From positions 1 to 64,000 of IMG/VR virus record IMGVR_UViG_3300039189_000053: 64,000 nt of DNA; one strand, written 5' to 3'. Numbering within the stretch: the first letter of the stretch is position 1; every line of letters starts with the position of its first letter. Shown piece after piece: positions 35,764 through 42,267 of the stretch. The translations under genes were made by a program, and so were the position numbers. Source of the stretch: a virus. The notes under the pieces were generated by a model. It was not told the origin of the DNA. It saw only the letters and a list, made by a program, of their open reading frames with translations, and made no database searches.

Positions 35764-36399
35764 CACCCAACCTGCCGAATGAAACGTGTCTTCGTTGTCA
35801 TATCGGTCCAGATCGTAATTCTGAGTTTCCAATAGGCGACACGCTTGCTCGTACTTAGATGCGTAGTTGTTCCCTTCGTGTATCCCGTCTGTTGCACCCA
35901 TCGGATTCAAGAATCGACTGGCAATAAACAGACTCAACGCCTCGGCGTACATTGGCGGCAAATCAATCTGAATGTTATCCGGGTATTTGTACCCATCCGT
36001 CTTTGTGAGCTTGGTCGGTCCCGCACGGTAAGTCACCACAAGTGTTATCGGGTCCATATTGACCGGCGTTTTCAGCGTTGTCAGGTTCTTACGCATCAAG
36101 GATTCTGGCTCGTCCTCTACATCAAGCAACAACTCATCGTCTTTAATGGTTTTCACCTGCTCAATCCGCAGAACGTCAGCGTTTTGCAGTGGATAGGTGT
36201 AGACACCCTCTACCATATTGATAATTTCGGTACCTTCCTTCAGAAAGAACCGGTTGTACAGCAGTTGCAGACCCAGGTTCAGTTGGGGAATCAGTTTCAT
36301 GCGCGATGCCTGGTCAATTTCCTGGGTATCCGCGTCAAAGTCGAACAGATTCGAGAGCTCTGAACCAGAAAGCTGGTTGATTAGGTCGGTTAACGTCAT
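35761..36399 (-). CDS. head-to-tail connector protein, N4 gp67 type
   Basis: This 212-residue protein has the look of connector/adaptor proteins of podoviruses: a helical N-terminus (LIPQLNLGLQLLYNRFFLKE), a beta-rich middle (GTEIINMVEGVYTYPLQNAD), then YADALSLFIASR-like helix (PPMYAEALSLFIASRFLNPM) and a C-terminal helix (YASKYEQACRLLETQNYD). N4 gp67 (30 kDa) binds under the portal, and this gene is likewise next to the terminase. The assignment is by position and fold style. Confidence 0.72.
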   Translation of the reverse strand: MTLTDLINQLSGSELSNLFDFDADTQEIDQASRMKLIPQLNLGLQLLYNRFFLKEGTEIINMVEGVYTYPLQNADVLRIEQVKTIKDDELLLDVEDEPESLMRKNLTTLKTPVNMDPITLVVTYRAGPTKLTKTDGYKYPDNIQIDLPPMYAEALSLFIASRFLNPMGATDGIHEGNNYASKYEQACRLLETQNYDLDRYDNEDTFHSAGWV

Positions 36400-36411
36400 A
36401 GTGCTGCCTCT

Positions 36412-38025
36412 TTAAACAATGTATGAGCCCATCGGGTCGTCGTCGTCGTACTCTTCTTCTTCCATTTCCCACAGGCCGGTACCGTCATCCGGCATAACCT
36501 CGGCACTTTCCGAAGGTTTCCAGGCCTTCATAAGAGGCAACTGACTGATTGTGTCCAGGAAGTCGTCGTGCTTGGACCGGAATCCCGATACCGCGGCAAG
36601 GGAAATCTCATTCAGGAACTCTTTAATAGGCCCAGTAGTCTTGGCCTCTATCGGGAAGTACATTTTCCCAGATTTGAACAGCGGCTGAACCACGTTAAAA
36701 CGTTCCAGCTTGTTGGTGGCCGGCCGTAACCCGGGCTGTCCGGAGTTATTCTCACTGGTCAGTGTGAAATACTGGTTCCGAACCATCATTTGATCTTGAA
36801 TCCAGGGTATGAAACCGCCCTGCTGGCCGCTGACTTCGATGCCCACACCTTGCGGCTTGTACATTTGGGCAAACCTGAACAGGTCATTGATATTCTGATC
36901 CATCAACTGACGCTTACAGATCCCGTCCACCCAGAACCAATCCCCTACGTTGTTGTAGGCCCACACGCTTATAACGCTGTAGTCACTGGATTCTTTTTGA
37001 CTGGTGGCAAAGTCGGTGGTGATGTAGAAGTTGAACAGTGCTTTGTTATCCAGCACGTTCCGGATCTTGTACCAGCGGATCTCATTGTCCTGAACCAGAC
37101 GGTCTTCGTCAGACATAATCCGCAGCATCAATTCCTGGTTAAAGGTTTCGATCTTGCCCAGCATGATGGCACGGTCGTACTGCTGTTTGACGTACTCATA
37201 GGGAAACCGGTCTGGCCAGGAACCACGAAACTCTTCTTTGGTACAGGGAAACTGCTCGCATACCGGGAACACGTTGACCGCCCAGGCCCCGGACTCGACT
37301 GCCTTGTACAGTGGATCTTTCGCGTTAAACGGAGTACCCGACCAGATCATCATGTTCTTCTTCGGATGTAGCGCGTATTCCACCGCCTTATAAACCGTGT
37401 CTTCCACAGCGGCGATGACGGTCGCGGAGCGGGCGTCTTCGTCCGAAATCAAGTCGTCCATGACCGCCAACTGCGGGCGTTTACCCATTTCTTTCGCACC
37501 ACGGACACCGGTCTTGGCGCCATAGCCTTTGACGATAAAGATTTTGCCGTCTGCGTTGTGGAACTCCCAACGAATGTCGGTGAACTTGGCCACGGGAATG
37601 TACTTCTGCAGAAACTCCGAATCGTGCCAGCGGAACTCCAGGTTCTTCCGCATGTTCTTCACACCGTTCTCAATGGAGTCCGACACATACAGAGACAGAT
37701 CCACCACACCAAAGCTGGGCAGCTCGCCATAGCAGGCGATGTACAGAAACAGGTACTCACCCATTACGGTGGTTTTCGCAATACCCCGGTGACACAGGTT
37801 AGCAATGCGCCGGCCACCATCTGCGATGGTGTCCAGCATGTAGTAGTGAACCAGCGGCGTCAGGTTCTCTTCCCCGGCACCACCGTTCACCAGCTTGATA
37901 AACGTCACAAACTCCAGGGCAAAACCACTGGGCACGTAATTGGGGTCTACCTGGTAGTCACACGCATTCAGGTAGTCATCGACCCCAATGACCTCCCGCA
38001 TCACCTCATCGACGGCATCCCTCAT
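36412..38025 (-). CDS. terminase large subunit, N4 gp68 type
   Basis: This 537-residue packaging motor and nuclease has an ATPase half with Walker A as LCHRGIAKTTVMGEY (near residue 75) and Walker B as PQLAVMDDLISDEDA. The nuclease half starts NFYITTDFATSQKESSDYSV (first metal-binding Asp), with VGIEVSG and FRSKHDDFLDTI carrying later acids. It acts at the portal to pump DNA and cut concatemers. It is coupled by four-base overlap to the small gene upstream on this strand. Confidence 0.93.
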   Translation of the reverse strand: MRDAVDEVMREVIGVDDYLNACDYQVDPNYVPSGFALEFVTFIKLVNGGAGEENLTPLVHYYMLDTIADGGRRIANLCHRGIAKTTVMGEYLFLYIACYGELPSFGVVDLSLYVSDSIENGVKNMRKNLEFRWHDSEFLQKYIPVAKFTDIRWEFHNADGKIFIVKGYGAKTGVRGAKEMGKRPQLAVMDDLISDEDARSATVIAAVEDTVYKAVEYALHPKKNMMIWSGTPFNAKDPLYKAVESGAWAVNVFPVCEQFPCTKEEFRGSWPDRFPYEYVKQQYDRAIMLGKIETFNQELMLRIMSDEDRLVQDNEIRWYKIRNVLDNKALFNFYITTDFATSQKESSDYSVISVWAYNNVGDWFWVDGICKRQLMDQNINDLFRFAQMYKPQGVGIEVSGQQGGFIPWIQDQMMVRNQYFTLTSENNSGQPGLRPATNKLERFNVVQPLFKSGKMYFPIEAKTTGPIKEFLNEISLAAVSGFRSKHDDFLDTISQLPLMKAWKPSESAEVMPDDGTGLWEMEEEEYDDDDPMGSYIV

Positions 38026-38267
38026 GCGCCCATACCAAAGTATTTAATCTGAGCATTGGGCGCTTCATTGGCCAGGATCATGATCAACTCACGGTTGCCG
38101 GCCACCTGATAAGGCACATGGATCGTTGATGGTTTCTCCCCACGGAACGCCACCCGCAGCCGGGTAAGGTCTACGCCCTTATCAACGCCATGCAGGTACA
38201 GATTCTCCCGGCGCATATTCCCGGAAGGAAAGTCCAGATACAGGTATTCCTTGTTCTTTGCGCTCAT
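38022..38267 (-). CDS. small hypothetical protein between terminase genes
   Basis: There are 81 residues, beta-rich (YLYLDFPSGNMRRENLYLHG; RVAFRGEKPSTIHVPYQVAG), overlapping both neighbours by four bases (ATGA). It is probably a minor virion or packaging protein; no family is recognised. Confidence 0.65.
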   Translation of the reverse strand: MSAKNKEYLYLDFPSGNMRRENLYLHGVDKGVDLTRLRVAFRGEKPSTIHVPYQVAGNRELIMILANEAPNAQIKYFGMGA

Positions 38268-38956
38268 ACTTGATCCCCGCTGTCGTTGTCGTACACCACT
38301 TTGCTGTGGGCCACTTCTTGAGCATTCATTGAGCCGGACTGCACATTCAGCTTCTGTTGGGCAACCAGTTCTTGTGTGGCTTGACGCAAATCGGAAATAA
38401 CACTGGACTCTTCCATGCCCATAGAGAGCTCGAGCTTCTGGGTTTCCGGCTGCTTGAGATGCGTCAGAATGGAGTTGGCGGCCTGCATACGGACCATTTC
38501 ACTTCTGGCCCCGTTCATCAGTTCCACTTGGGTATTGATCGCTTCCTGGAAGTGGTCCTGGTTCAGCAACCACGTCGGCACAATCGCCTGTTCCATAATC
38601 AACGTGACCAGCTTGGTCTTGTTGTAGGCGGTGATGTAACTGGCCTGATCTTTAGGAGCGACACCACGCACAGCCCAATCCTGCATCTTGTCGGGGAACG
38701 ATGCGCCATACGCATCCTTCATGGTCTTCCCCATTAAACGCTGGCTCACGTACTTCACAGCGTCGATGTAACTCGACAGCTTGAACTTCCCTTCTTTCAT
38801 GATCTGGGTGTAGCTGAGCAGGTTCTCCCGATACATTTCTTGCATATCAGGATCAGCCAATAACGCATTCATCTTATCGACCAGGGGCTGATCAACAGAT
38901 TTACGAATACCGGCAGGTAATGCAGACTTGAATTGATCGACTGTGAAATCGCTCAT
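38264..38956 (-). CDS. N4 gp69-like packaging/virion protein
   Basis: There are 230 residues, all helical (DFTVDQFKSALPAGIRKSVD; LSYTQIMKEGKFKLSSYIDA; ELMNGARSEMVRMQAANSIL). It precedes the terminase as in N4, where gp69 is the last gene of the late block. Its size and helical make-up would suit a small terminase subunit, but this is unproven. The start at 38956 is preferred (CGAGGAAC six bases upstream); an upstream GTG-type start would add 27 unlikely residues. Confidence 0.72.
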   Translation of the reverse strand: MSDFTVDQFKSALPAGIRKSVDQPLVDKMNALLADPDMQEMYRENLLSYTQIMKEGKFKLSSYIDAVKYVSQRLMGKTMKDAYGASFPDKMQDWAVRGVAPKDQASYITAYNKTKLVTLIMEQAIVPTWLLNQDHFQEAINTQVELMNGARSEMVRMQAANSILTHLKQPETQKLELSMGMEESSVISDLRQATQELVAQQKLNVQSGSMNAQEVAHSKVVYDNDSGDQV

Positions 38957-39020
38957 GTGTTCCTCGATAAATAATTCAACTATCGACGGACTATAAGCAA
39001 CACAGTTATTTATTGCAGAG

Positions 39021-39048
39021 AAAAAAGAGCCCCACAAACAGTGAGGCT
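39021..39048 (-). terminator. minus-strand terminator after the DUF5675 gene
   Basis: On the minus strand AGCCTCAC and GTGGGGCT pair (one G-T) around TGTTT and are followed by CTTTTTTCTC. It closes the 39085-39540 gene, which is thus its own transcription unit. Confidence 0.85.
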
Positions 39049-39084
39049 AAAATCAGTTCCATGGCAAGGAACTAAACCAATATA

Positions 39085-39540
39085 TCAGAGCCACTCAGGA
39101 AAGTAAGAACGAATATCCAATGTCCAGGCGTTGTAACAGTCCATAAGTTCCATTACTTGTCGGAACGCTTCTCTTGAACTGGTTACTGTGTTTGTCATTT
39201 TGCCCTGACGATTCTGATAGATACCAAAGCCCAAACCAACAGCAATGCAGCCTTCCACGTCACCCGGCCAGTTACCAGGATGGATCATGATGTACTCACG
39301 GTTATGTACATCAATCACTTCCCAGCCTTCTGTAAACTCACCGGCACTGGTTGTACGCACAACCGGTGAATGACGTTGCTCTAAATAATAAACACCAGTA
39401 GGAATACAAGACTTGAATGGTTTGTTATTCAGCCAAGGTTTCTCAACGGTATAAAACGTTTCACCTGTAGGAAAGATTAAACGACCGAACACACCGTCAG
39501 GTAACCAGGCAAAACGTTCAAGAATTAAGTTGTTACTCAT
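39085..39540 (-). CDS. DUF5675-family protein, possible peptidoglycan-acting enzyme
   Basis: There are 151 residues. Seen: TVEKPWLNNKPFKSCIPTGV and then IMIHPGNWPGDVEGCIAVG. The His and Cys in IHPGN ... GCI recall the HG ... GCIR active site of L,D-transpeptidase-type enzymes, and DUF5675 proteins are frequent in phages near lysis or late genes. No other endolysin is visible in the window, so this is the best candidate for cell-wall attack, but the enzymatic role is inferred. It lies at the end of the late block by N4 order. Confidence 0.7.
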   Translation of the reverse strand: MSNNLILERFAWLPDGVFGRLIFPTGETFYTVEKPWLNNKPFKSCIPTGVYYLEQRHSPVVRTTSAGEFTEGWEVIDVHNREYIMIHPGNWPGDVEGCIAVGLGFGIYQNRQGKMTNTVTSSREAFRQVMELMDCYNAWTLDIRSYFPEWL

Positions 39541-39942
39541 TACAGCCCCTACATTAGAAATGGTTGAAGCCTTTTAAGTAACAAACTTAAAATATTATTT
39601 CAGAAGTAAATATGGAATCGCATATAGTCAAAATTATGCTGGTCATTTTTTGAACACTATATAGAGGGGGTAATAATTGGGTACGAGTTCATATCTGACA
39701 GGCAGGGAACGAAAAAACGAAAGGCCCCCCCGGGTAGGTTCGTTGATATACGAGTGACGGGTAGGCCCTGTCTAACTGGGGGGGGGGTGATCGACGAGCT
39801 ACACGATAGTCGAGTGGGATTGCAGCAGCAACACACCAACACAGCAACAACACTGAGCATCAGACCAACACACCACGAGCATAGCGAGTGAGTGAGGCGA
39901 GAAAGAAAGACCTTCAGGCGAAGCATATACAAATCACAGGTC

Positions 39943-39964
39943 GTGCGTTTCACGCACTCTGTGA
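39943..39964 (+). promoter_or_regulatory. 3-nt-loop hairpin followed by TCTGTGA (class II element)
   Basis: GTGCGT-TTC-ACGCAC is a perfect 6-bp stem with a 3-base loop, followed by TCTGTGA. It is the first such element before the early genes and would be the best candidate for the first virion RNA polymerase promoter. The template-strand loop is GAA, with a central purine as N4 requires. Confidence 0.6.
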
Positions 39965-39975
39965 GTCTCTATAGG

Positions 39976-39991
39976 TATTAGGACGCTTTCA
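39976..39991 (+). repeat. 16-bp repeat TATTAGGACGCTTTCA, copy 2
   Basis: It is identical to 6537-6552. Here it lies 12 bases after the class II hairpin element and 14 bases before the ATG at 40006, so if the hairpin is a promoter this is the start of the transcript leader. Confidence 0.6.
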
Positions 39992-40005
39992 CAGGAGTAC
40001 ACCGT

Positions 40006-40257
40006 ATGACAACGACCAACACACCAACACCCAAGCTATGGCCCATCGTGGGCATCAATATGTACGAGCTACCATTCCCTGAGATGGTCGAGCAGTTCAA
40101 GCACGCAGTGAATGACAGTGAGTATCCTGAGCATCTCTATAAGGGACAGGTGAAGCAGGAGTCTCAATCTACCTATAATCAATCTAATCAATCTAATGTT
40201 TCATCCCATTCCGATACACCAACAGTAGTAGCACTCCATCCGATACGTGACCGATAG
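40006..40257 (+). CDS. early hypothetical protein
   Basis: There are 83 residues (KLWPIVGINMYELPFPEMVE; then a Gln/Ser/Asn-rich low-complexity end, STYNQSNQSNVSSHSD). CAGGAG lies before the ATG. It is the first gene of the early block. No family is recognised; the low-complexity tail is unusual for a small early protein. Confidence 0.6.
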   Translation: MTTTNTPTPKLWPIVGINMYELPFPEMVEQFKHAVNDSEYPEHLYKGQVKQESQSTYNQSNQSNVSSHSDTPTVVALHPIRDR

Positions 40258-40271
40258 GCTAACTACTTCAC

Positions 40272-40282
40272 CAGCTCTGCTG
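40272..40282 (+). promoter_or_regulatory. vRNAP-type hairpin promoter candidate, CAGC-TCT-GCTG
   Basis: This is a 4-bp stem with 3-base loop (an outer A-T pair follows one mismatch), then TTGAG. The template loop is AGA. It lies 36 bases before the ATG at 40318 and belongs to a family of class I hairpins at 40501, 41085, 41755 and 42225. Confidence 0.5.
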
Positions 40283-40317
40283 TTGAGTTGGAATCAATTC
40301 AACTTCGGAGTAATCCT

Positions 40318-40473
40318 ATGAGTATGCCAATCAACTCAAACCTGCTCGTCAACAGCTCTGAATCAGACGCGCTTGTTGAGTATGTACCAGCCTCAAACCT
40401 CCAAGGTGAGGTTGTGTGGATTGACCTACGGATCTCAGAGTCTATCGACTTTGAACTGACCCTCCCATTCTGA
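40318..40473 (+). CDS. small early protein
   Basis: There are 51 acidic residues (MSMPINSNLLVNSSESDALV, ending SIDFELTLPF). The start at 40318 is chosen because CGGAG lies 8 bases upstream; an upstream TTG at 40288 has no binding site. The leader shares ATCAATTCAACT with the next gene. No family is recognised. Confidence 0.6.
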   Translation: MSMPINSNLLVNSSESDALVEYVPASNLQGEVVWIDLRISESIDFELTLPF

Positions 40474-40497
40474 ACCCTTCGGGGTTCAGTGTTTTTT
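40471..40497 (+). terminator. early-gene terminator
   Basis: TGAACCC-TTCG-GGGTTCA is followed by GTGTTTTTTC. It overlaps the stop codon of the 51-residue gene. Confidence 0.9.
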
Positions 40498-40500
40498 CAT

Positions 40501-40513
40501 ACGGCTTTGCCGT
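40501..40513 (+). promoter_or_regulatory. vRNAP-type hairpin promoter candidate, ACGGC-TTT-GCCGT
   Basis: A perfect 5-bp stem with a 3-base loop lies directly after a terminator and 33 bases before the ATG at 40547, followed by TGAGA. The template loop is AAA. Confidence 0.6.
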
Positions 40514-40546
40514 TGAGACAGAGTCAATTCAACTCAGGAGTCCGTT

Positions 40547-40771
40547 ATGTCACGTCGTAAAATCAAGCAGTGTGCTGTTCTTGAAAAGAACAGTACCTTC
40601 ATCGTAGGTGTGAACCTTAAAACATCTCAGGGTGCATTCAAGCATCACGTTGTCTTCGCCAACTTTGAAGCTGCTGCACAGATGTGTCGTGCAGTTGCTG
40701 CCAAAGAGTGGGTCAACCTTGACCACTGGCAAGCATTCAATCGCGATGGCTGGAAAGCTCATCGTGTCTGA
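40547..40771 (+). CDS. small basic early protein
   Basis: There are 74 residues (MSRRKIKQCAVLEKNSTFIV ... NFEAAAQMCRAVAAKEWVNL). The alternation suggests a small beta-alpha fold. AGGAG lies nine bases before the ATG. No family is recognised; small basic early proteins in this position often act on host targets, which is only a general inference. Confidence 0.65.
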   Translation: MSRRKIKQCAVLEKNSTFIVGVNLKTSQGAFKHHVVFANFEAAAQMCRAVAAKEWVNLDHWQAFNRDGWKAHRV

Positions 40772-40780
40772 CCGTTCGCT

Positions 40781-40798
40781 TGGCTGCATTCGCAGCCA
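40781..40798 (+). other. 7-bp hairpin TGGCTGC-ATTC-GCAGCCA
   Basis: A perfect stem lies between two early genes, 10 bases after one stop and 25 before the next start. There is no T-run. With a 4-base loop it is a weaker promoter candidate than its neighbours; a processing site or weak terminator is as likely. Confidence 0.5.
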
Positions 40799-40822
40799 GG
40801 CTCTCTATCTTGGAGTATCCGT

Positions 40823-41032
40823 ATGAAACTGATCTACAAAACCAGAGCAACCAAGCGTGCTCGCTTTGGTCTGTTCCTCGCTCACTGGTGTGGCCTGCTC
40901 GACAGCCTCATCGGTATCTTCACCTTTGGCATTATCAACGCACGCTTTCGCACTGCGTATCTCAGCAGTGACCTCTCTGAGCGTGTTGAGCAACTGCCAG
41001 CACCAAAGCCACTCAGGCTTGGGAGTAAATAA
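40823..41032 (+). CDS. small early membrane-associated protein
   Basis: There are 69 residues: a basic start (MKLIYKTRATKRARFG), a hydrophobic segment (LFLAHWCGLLDSLIGIFTFG) able to cross the membrane once, then a polar tail. TTGGAG precedes the ATG. A terminator follows. A host-membrane role is possible but not shown. Confidence 0.6.
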   Translation: MKLIYKTRATKRARFGLFLAHWCGLLDSLIGIFTFGIINARFRTAYLSSDLSERVEQLPAPKPLRLGSK

Positions 41033-41044
41033 GACAAACCACTA

Positions 41045-41070
41045 GGCACCTTCGGGTGCCTTTTCTTTTT
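41045..41070 (+). terminator. early-gene terminator
   Basis: GGCACC-TTCG-GGTGCC is followed by TTTTCTTTTT. Confidence 0.93.
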
Positions 41071-41084
41071 CAACTACCAACACA

Positions 41085-41099
41085 AACGGCTCTGCCGTT
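41085..41099 (+). promoter_or_regulatory. vRNAP-type hairpin promoter candidate, AACGGC-TCT-GCCGTT
   Basis: A perfect 6-bp stem with a 3-base loop, GAAGG following, 14 bases after a terminator and 43 before the ATG at 41143. It is the clearest member of the class I family. Confidence 0.65.
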
Positions 41100-41142
41100 G
41101 AAGGGACTGCATTGGGGCAGTTCACAACTGTGGAGAAAACCT

Positions 41143-41334
41143 ATGAGCCGTCAATCACCTTTCGAGTCTGTCTATCACGTTCGCATCTTCGATGAGTCTG
41201 GTGCTCAGCTCGACATTAACAACCTCACTCGTGATGAGTTGTCTGATTTCAACGAGAGCCACGAGACTGATGATCTCAACTACTCAGTGACTGCTGATCG
41301 TCCACGTCCTGTCAGGGTTCGTGGGTATGCCTGA
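41143..41334 (+). CDS. small acidic early protein
   Basis: There are 63 residues (SVYHVRIFDESGAQLDINNL ... ETDDLNYSVTADRPRPVRVR). Strongly acidic with a basic end. GGAG is placed 9 bases upstream of the ATG at 41143. It overlaps the next start by eight bases. No family is recognised. Confidence 0.6.
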   Translation: MSRQSPFESVYHVRIFDESGAQLDINNLTRDELSDFNESHETDDLNYSVTADRPRPVRVRGYA

Positions 41335-41449
41335 GTGGTGGATAAACCTGCCTACAGGCATGGCTGACGCCATTGTAGTGGTCGGTGGTATGAGCATCTT
41401 GGGTGCTTATGCTGCCGTCGCACAGTGGTGGGAGACGCGTGCTAAATGA
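41327..41449 (+). CDS. 40-residue membrane protein
   Basis: MPEWWINLPTGMADAIVVVG continues GMSILGAYAAVAQWWETRAK: one transmembrane helix with Trp pairs at each end, the usual interface signature. It starts inside the end of the previous gene (coupled) and ends on a terminator stem. Function unknown. Confidence 0.55.
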   Translation: MPEWWINLPTGMADAIVVVGGMSILGAYAAVAQWWETRAK

Positions 41450-41473
41450 CCACCTTCGGGTGGTCTGTTCTTT
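41448..41473 (+). terminator. early-gene terminator
   Basis: GACCACC-TTCG-GGTGGTC is followed by TGTTCTTTAT; the stem includes the stop codon of the 40-residue gene. Confidence 0.85.
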
Positions 41474-41563
41474 ATCGAGTGCACCGATAGTTGCGAAGTT
41501 TTTATTCAATAAAACCAGTTGAACATCACCTTTCTGTCATTAAACTGCACGCCTGTCGATAAA

Positions 41564-41579
41564 TGTGACATCTATCACA
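41564..41579 (+). promoter_or_regulatory. perfect CRP-type site TGTGA-N6-TCACA
   Basis: TGTGACATCTATCACA matches the CRP half-sites exactly, flanked by AAA and AAA as in the extended consensus. It sits inside a wider inverted repeat (CCTGTCG at 41552, CGACAGG at 41583). A candidate sigma-70 promoter (TTGAAC near 41519, TAAACT near 41541) lies upstream, so CRP bound here would overlap the start region of the transcript for the 41611 gene. Match is direct; function is inferred. Confidence 0.6.
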
Positions 41580-41610
41580 AAACGACAGGCTCTTATCTGG
41601 AGCCACCTCT

Positions 41611-41748
41611 ATGAGCAATTACTTGTTCATCAATTACTTTTGTCCTGTCTGCGGTTACTCGTGGGAAAACAACATGCCATACGGGACAGTCGCTGGTCCC
41701 TGTGAATGTCCGAACTGTGAAGAGCCTGTTCAGGGAACGGTCAGGTAA
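41611..41748 (+). CDS. 45-residue zinc-ribbon protein
   Basis: Two cysteine pairs, FCPVCGY and CECPNCEE, spaced by about 20 residues form a classic zinc ribbon; the rest is short linkers. It is too small for catalysis and likely binds a protein or nucleic acid. TGGAGCC lies upstream of the ATG. It stands alone behind the CRP-type site. Confidence 0.65.
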   Translation: MSNYLFINYFCPVCGYSWENNMPYGTVAGPCECPNCEEPVQGTVR

Positions 41749-41754
41749 AGAAAC

Positions 41755-41767
41755 ACAGCTCTGCTGT
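41755..41767 (+). promoter_or_regulatory. vRNAP-type hairpin promoter candidate, ACAGC-TCT-GCTGT
   Basis: A perfect 5-bp stem with a 3-base loop, followed by TACAC. A second hairpin (CCACG ... CGTGG near 41781-41798) lies in the leader before the ATG at 41835. Confidence 0.6.
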
Positions 41768-41834
41768 TACACGGACAAGACCACGGCATTCCGTCGTGGC
41801 ACTGCTTAATACCCTCAAAATTTGGAGAAATATC

Positions 41835-42131
41835 ATGGCCTTTACCTCATCGAACTCAAACCTCCGCTCAATGAACGGCGGCGCTGCAAACAACGAGAAC
41901 AAGCCAGACGCGTACCTGAACGTGTATCTGCCCAAGCGTGGCGGTCAGCGTGCCAAACTGGGTGCGTTCAAGCTCTGGCTGAACAAGAAGACCGATGGCC
42001 AGATCATCGAGCATCTGCGTAACGCGCCGAACCTCGAAGAAGCTCTGGAACAGATGAAAGAGCGTCTGGAATTGGACTTCTACTTCGTGACTGACGAAGT
42101 GACTCAAGAAGACGAACTCATGCTGGGCTAA
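41835..42131 (+). CDS. conserved-type early protein
   Basis: There are 98 residues: a Ser/Asn-rich start (MAFTSSNSNLRSMNGGAANN), then a compact domain (DAYLNVYLPKRGGQRAKLGA; FKLWLNKKTDGQIIEHLRN) ending in an acidic tail. ATG at 41835 with TTGGAG upstream is preferred over the upstream ATG at 41796. N4-like phages carry similar small proteins before RNAP1, but no function is known. Confidence 0.7.
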   Translation: MAFTSSNSNLRSMNGGAANNENKPDAYLNVYLPKRGGQRAKLGAFKLWLNKKTDGQIIEHLRNAPNLEEALEQMKERLELDFYFVTDEVTQEDELMLG

Positions 42132-42140
42132 AAACCCTTC

Positions 42141-42172
42141 GCGATCACCCATTCGGGTGGTCGCTTCTTCTT
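42141..42172 (+). terminator. early-gene terminator
   Basis: GCGATCACCC-ATTC-GGGTGGTCGC (one G-T pair) is followed by TTCTTCTTT. Confidence 0.85.
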
Positions 42173-42224
42173 TCCCTACACGTTAAACGATCACTGGTGC
42201 CCAGGCAGACAGGTGTGCATCTGT

Positions 42225-42237
42225 ACGCCGCTGGCGT
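42225..42237 (+). promoter_or_regulatory. vRNAP-type hairpin promoter candidate, ACGCC-GCT-GGCGT
   Basis: A perfect 5-bp stem with a 3-base loop, followed by CATAGGG, 30 bases before the macro-domain gene and thus the likely promoter for that gene and RNAP1. Confidence 0.58.
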
Positions 42238-42267
42238 CATAGGGATTCATTCACTTGGGAGAACTCT

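Larger units (their letters stand above)
39541..40005 (+). other. 465-bp non-coding region, likely genome-end junction
   Basis: No gene is visible. It lies between the last late gene (minus strand) and the first early gene (plus strand); in N4 these are the two physical ends of the linear genome, joined by a terminal repeat of a few hundred bases. The region has unusual composition: GGCCCCCCCGGG at 39723, a run of about ten G near 39779, and an AACACACC/CAGCAACA-rich stretch (39823-39870). It also holds a class II hairpin and copy 2 of the 16-mer at its right end. Confidence 0.6.

Noticed and set aside
41110-41135. Hairpin CAGTT-CAC-AACTG just before ATG 41143 as another promoter
   Set aside because: A transcript starting there would lose its ribosome binding site, and the true class I hairpin for this gene is at 41085.
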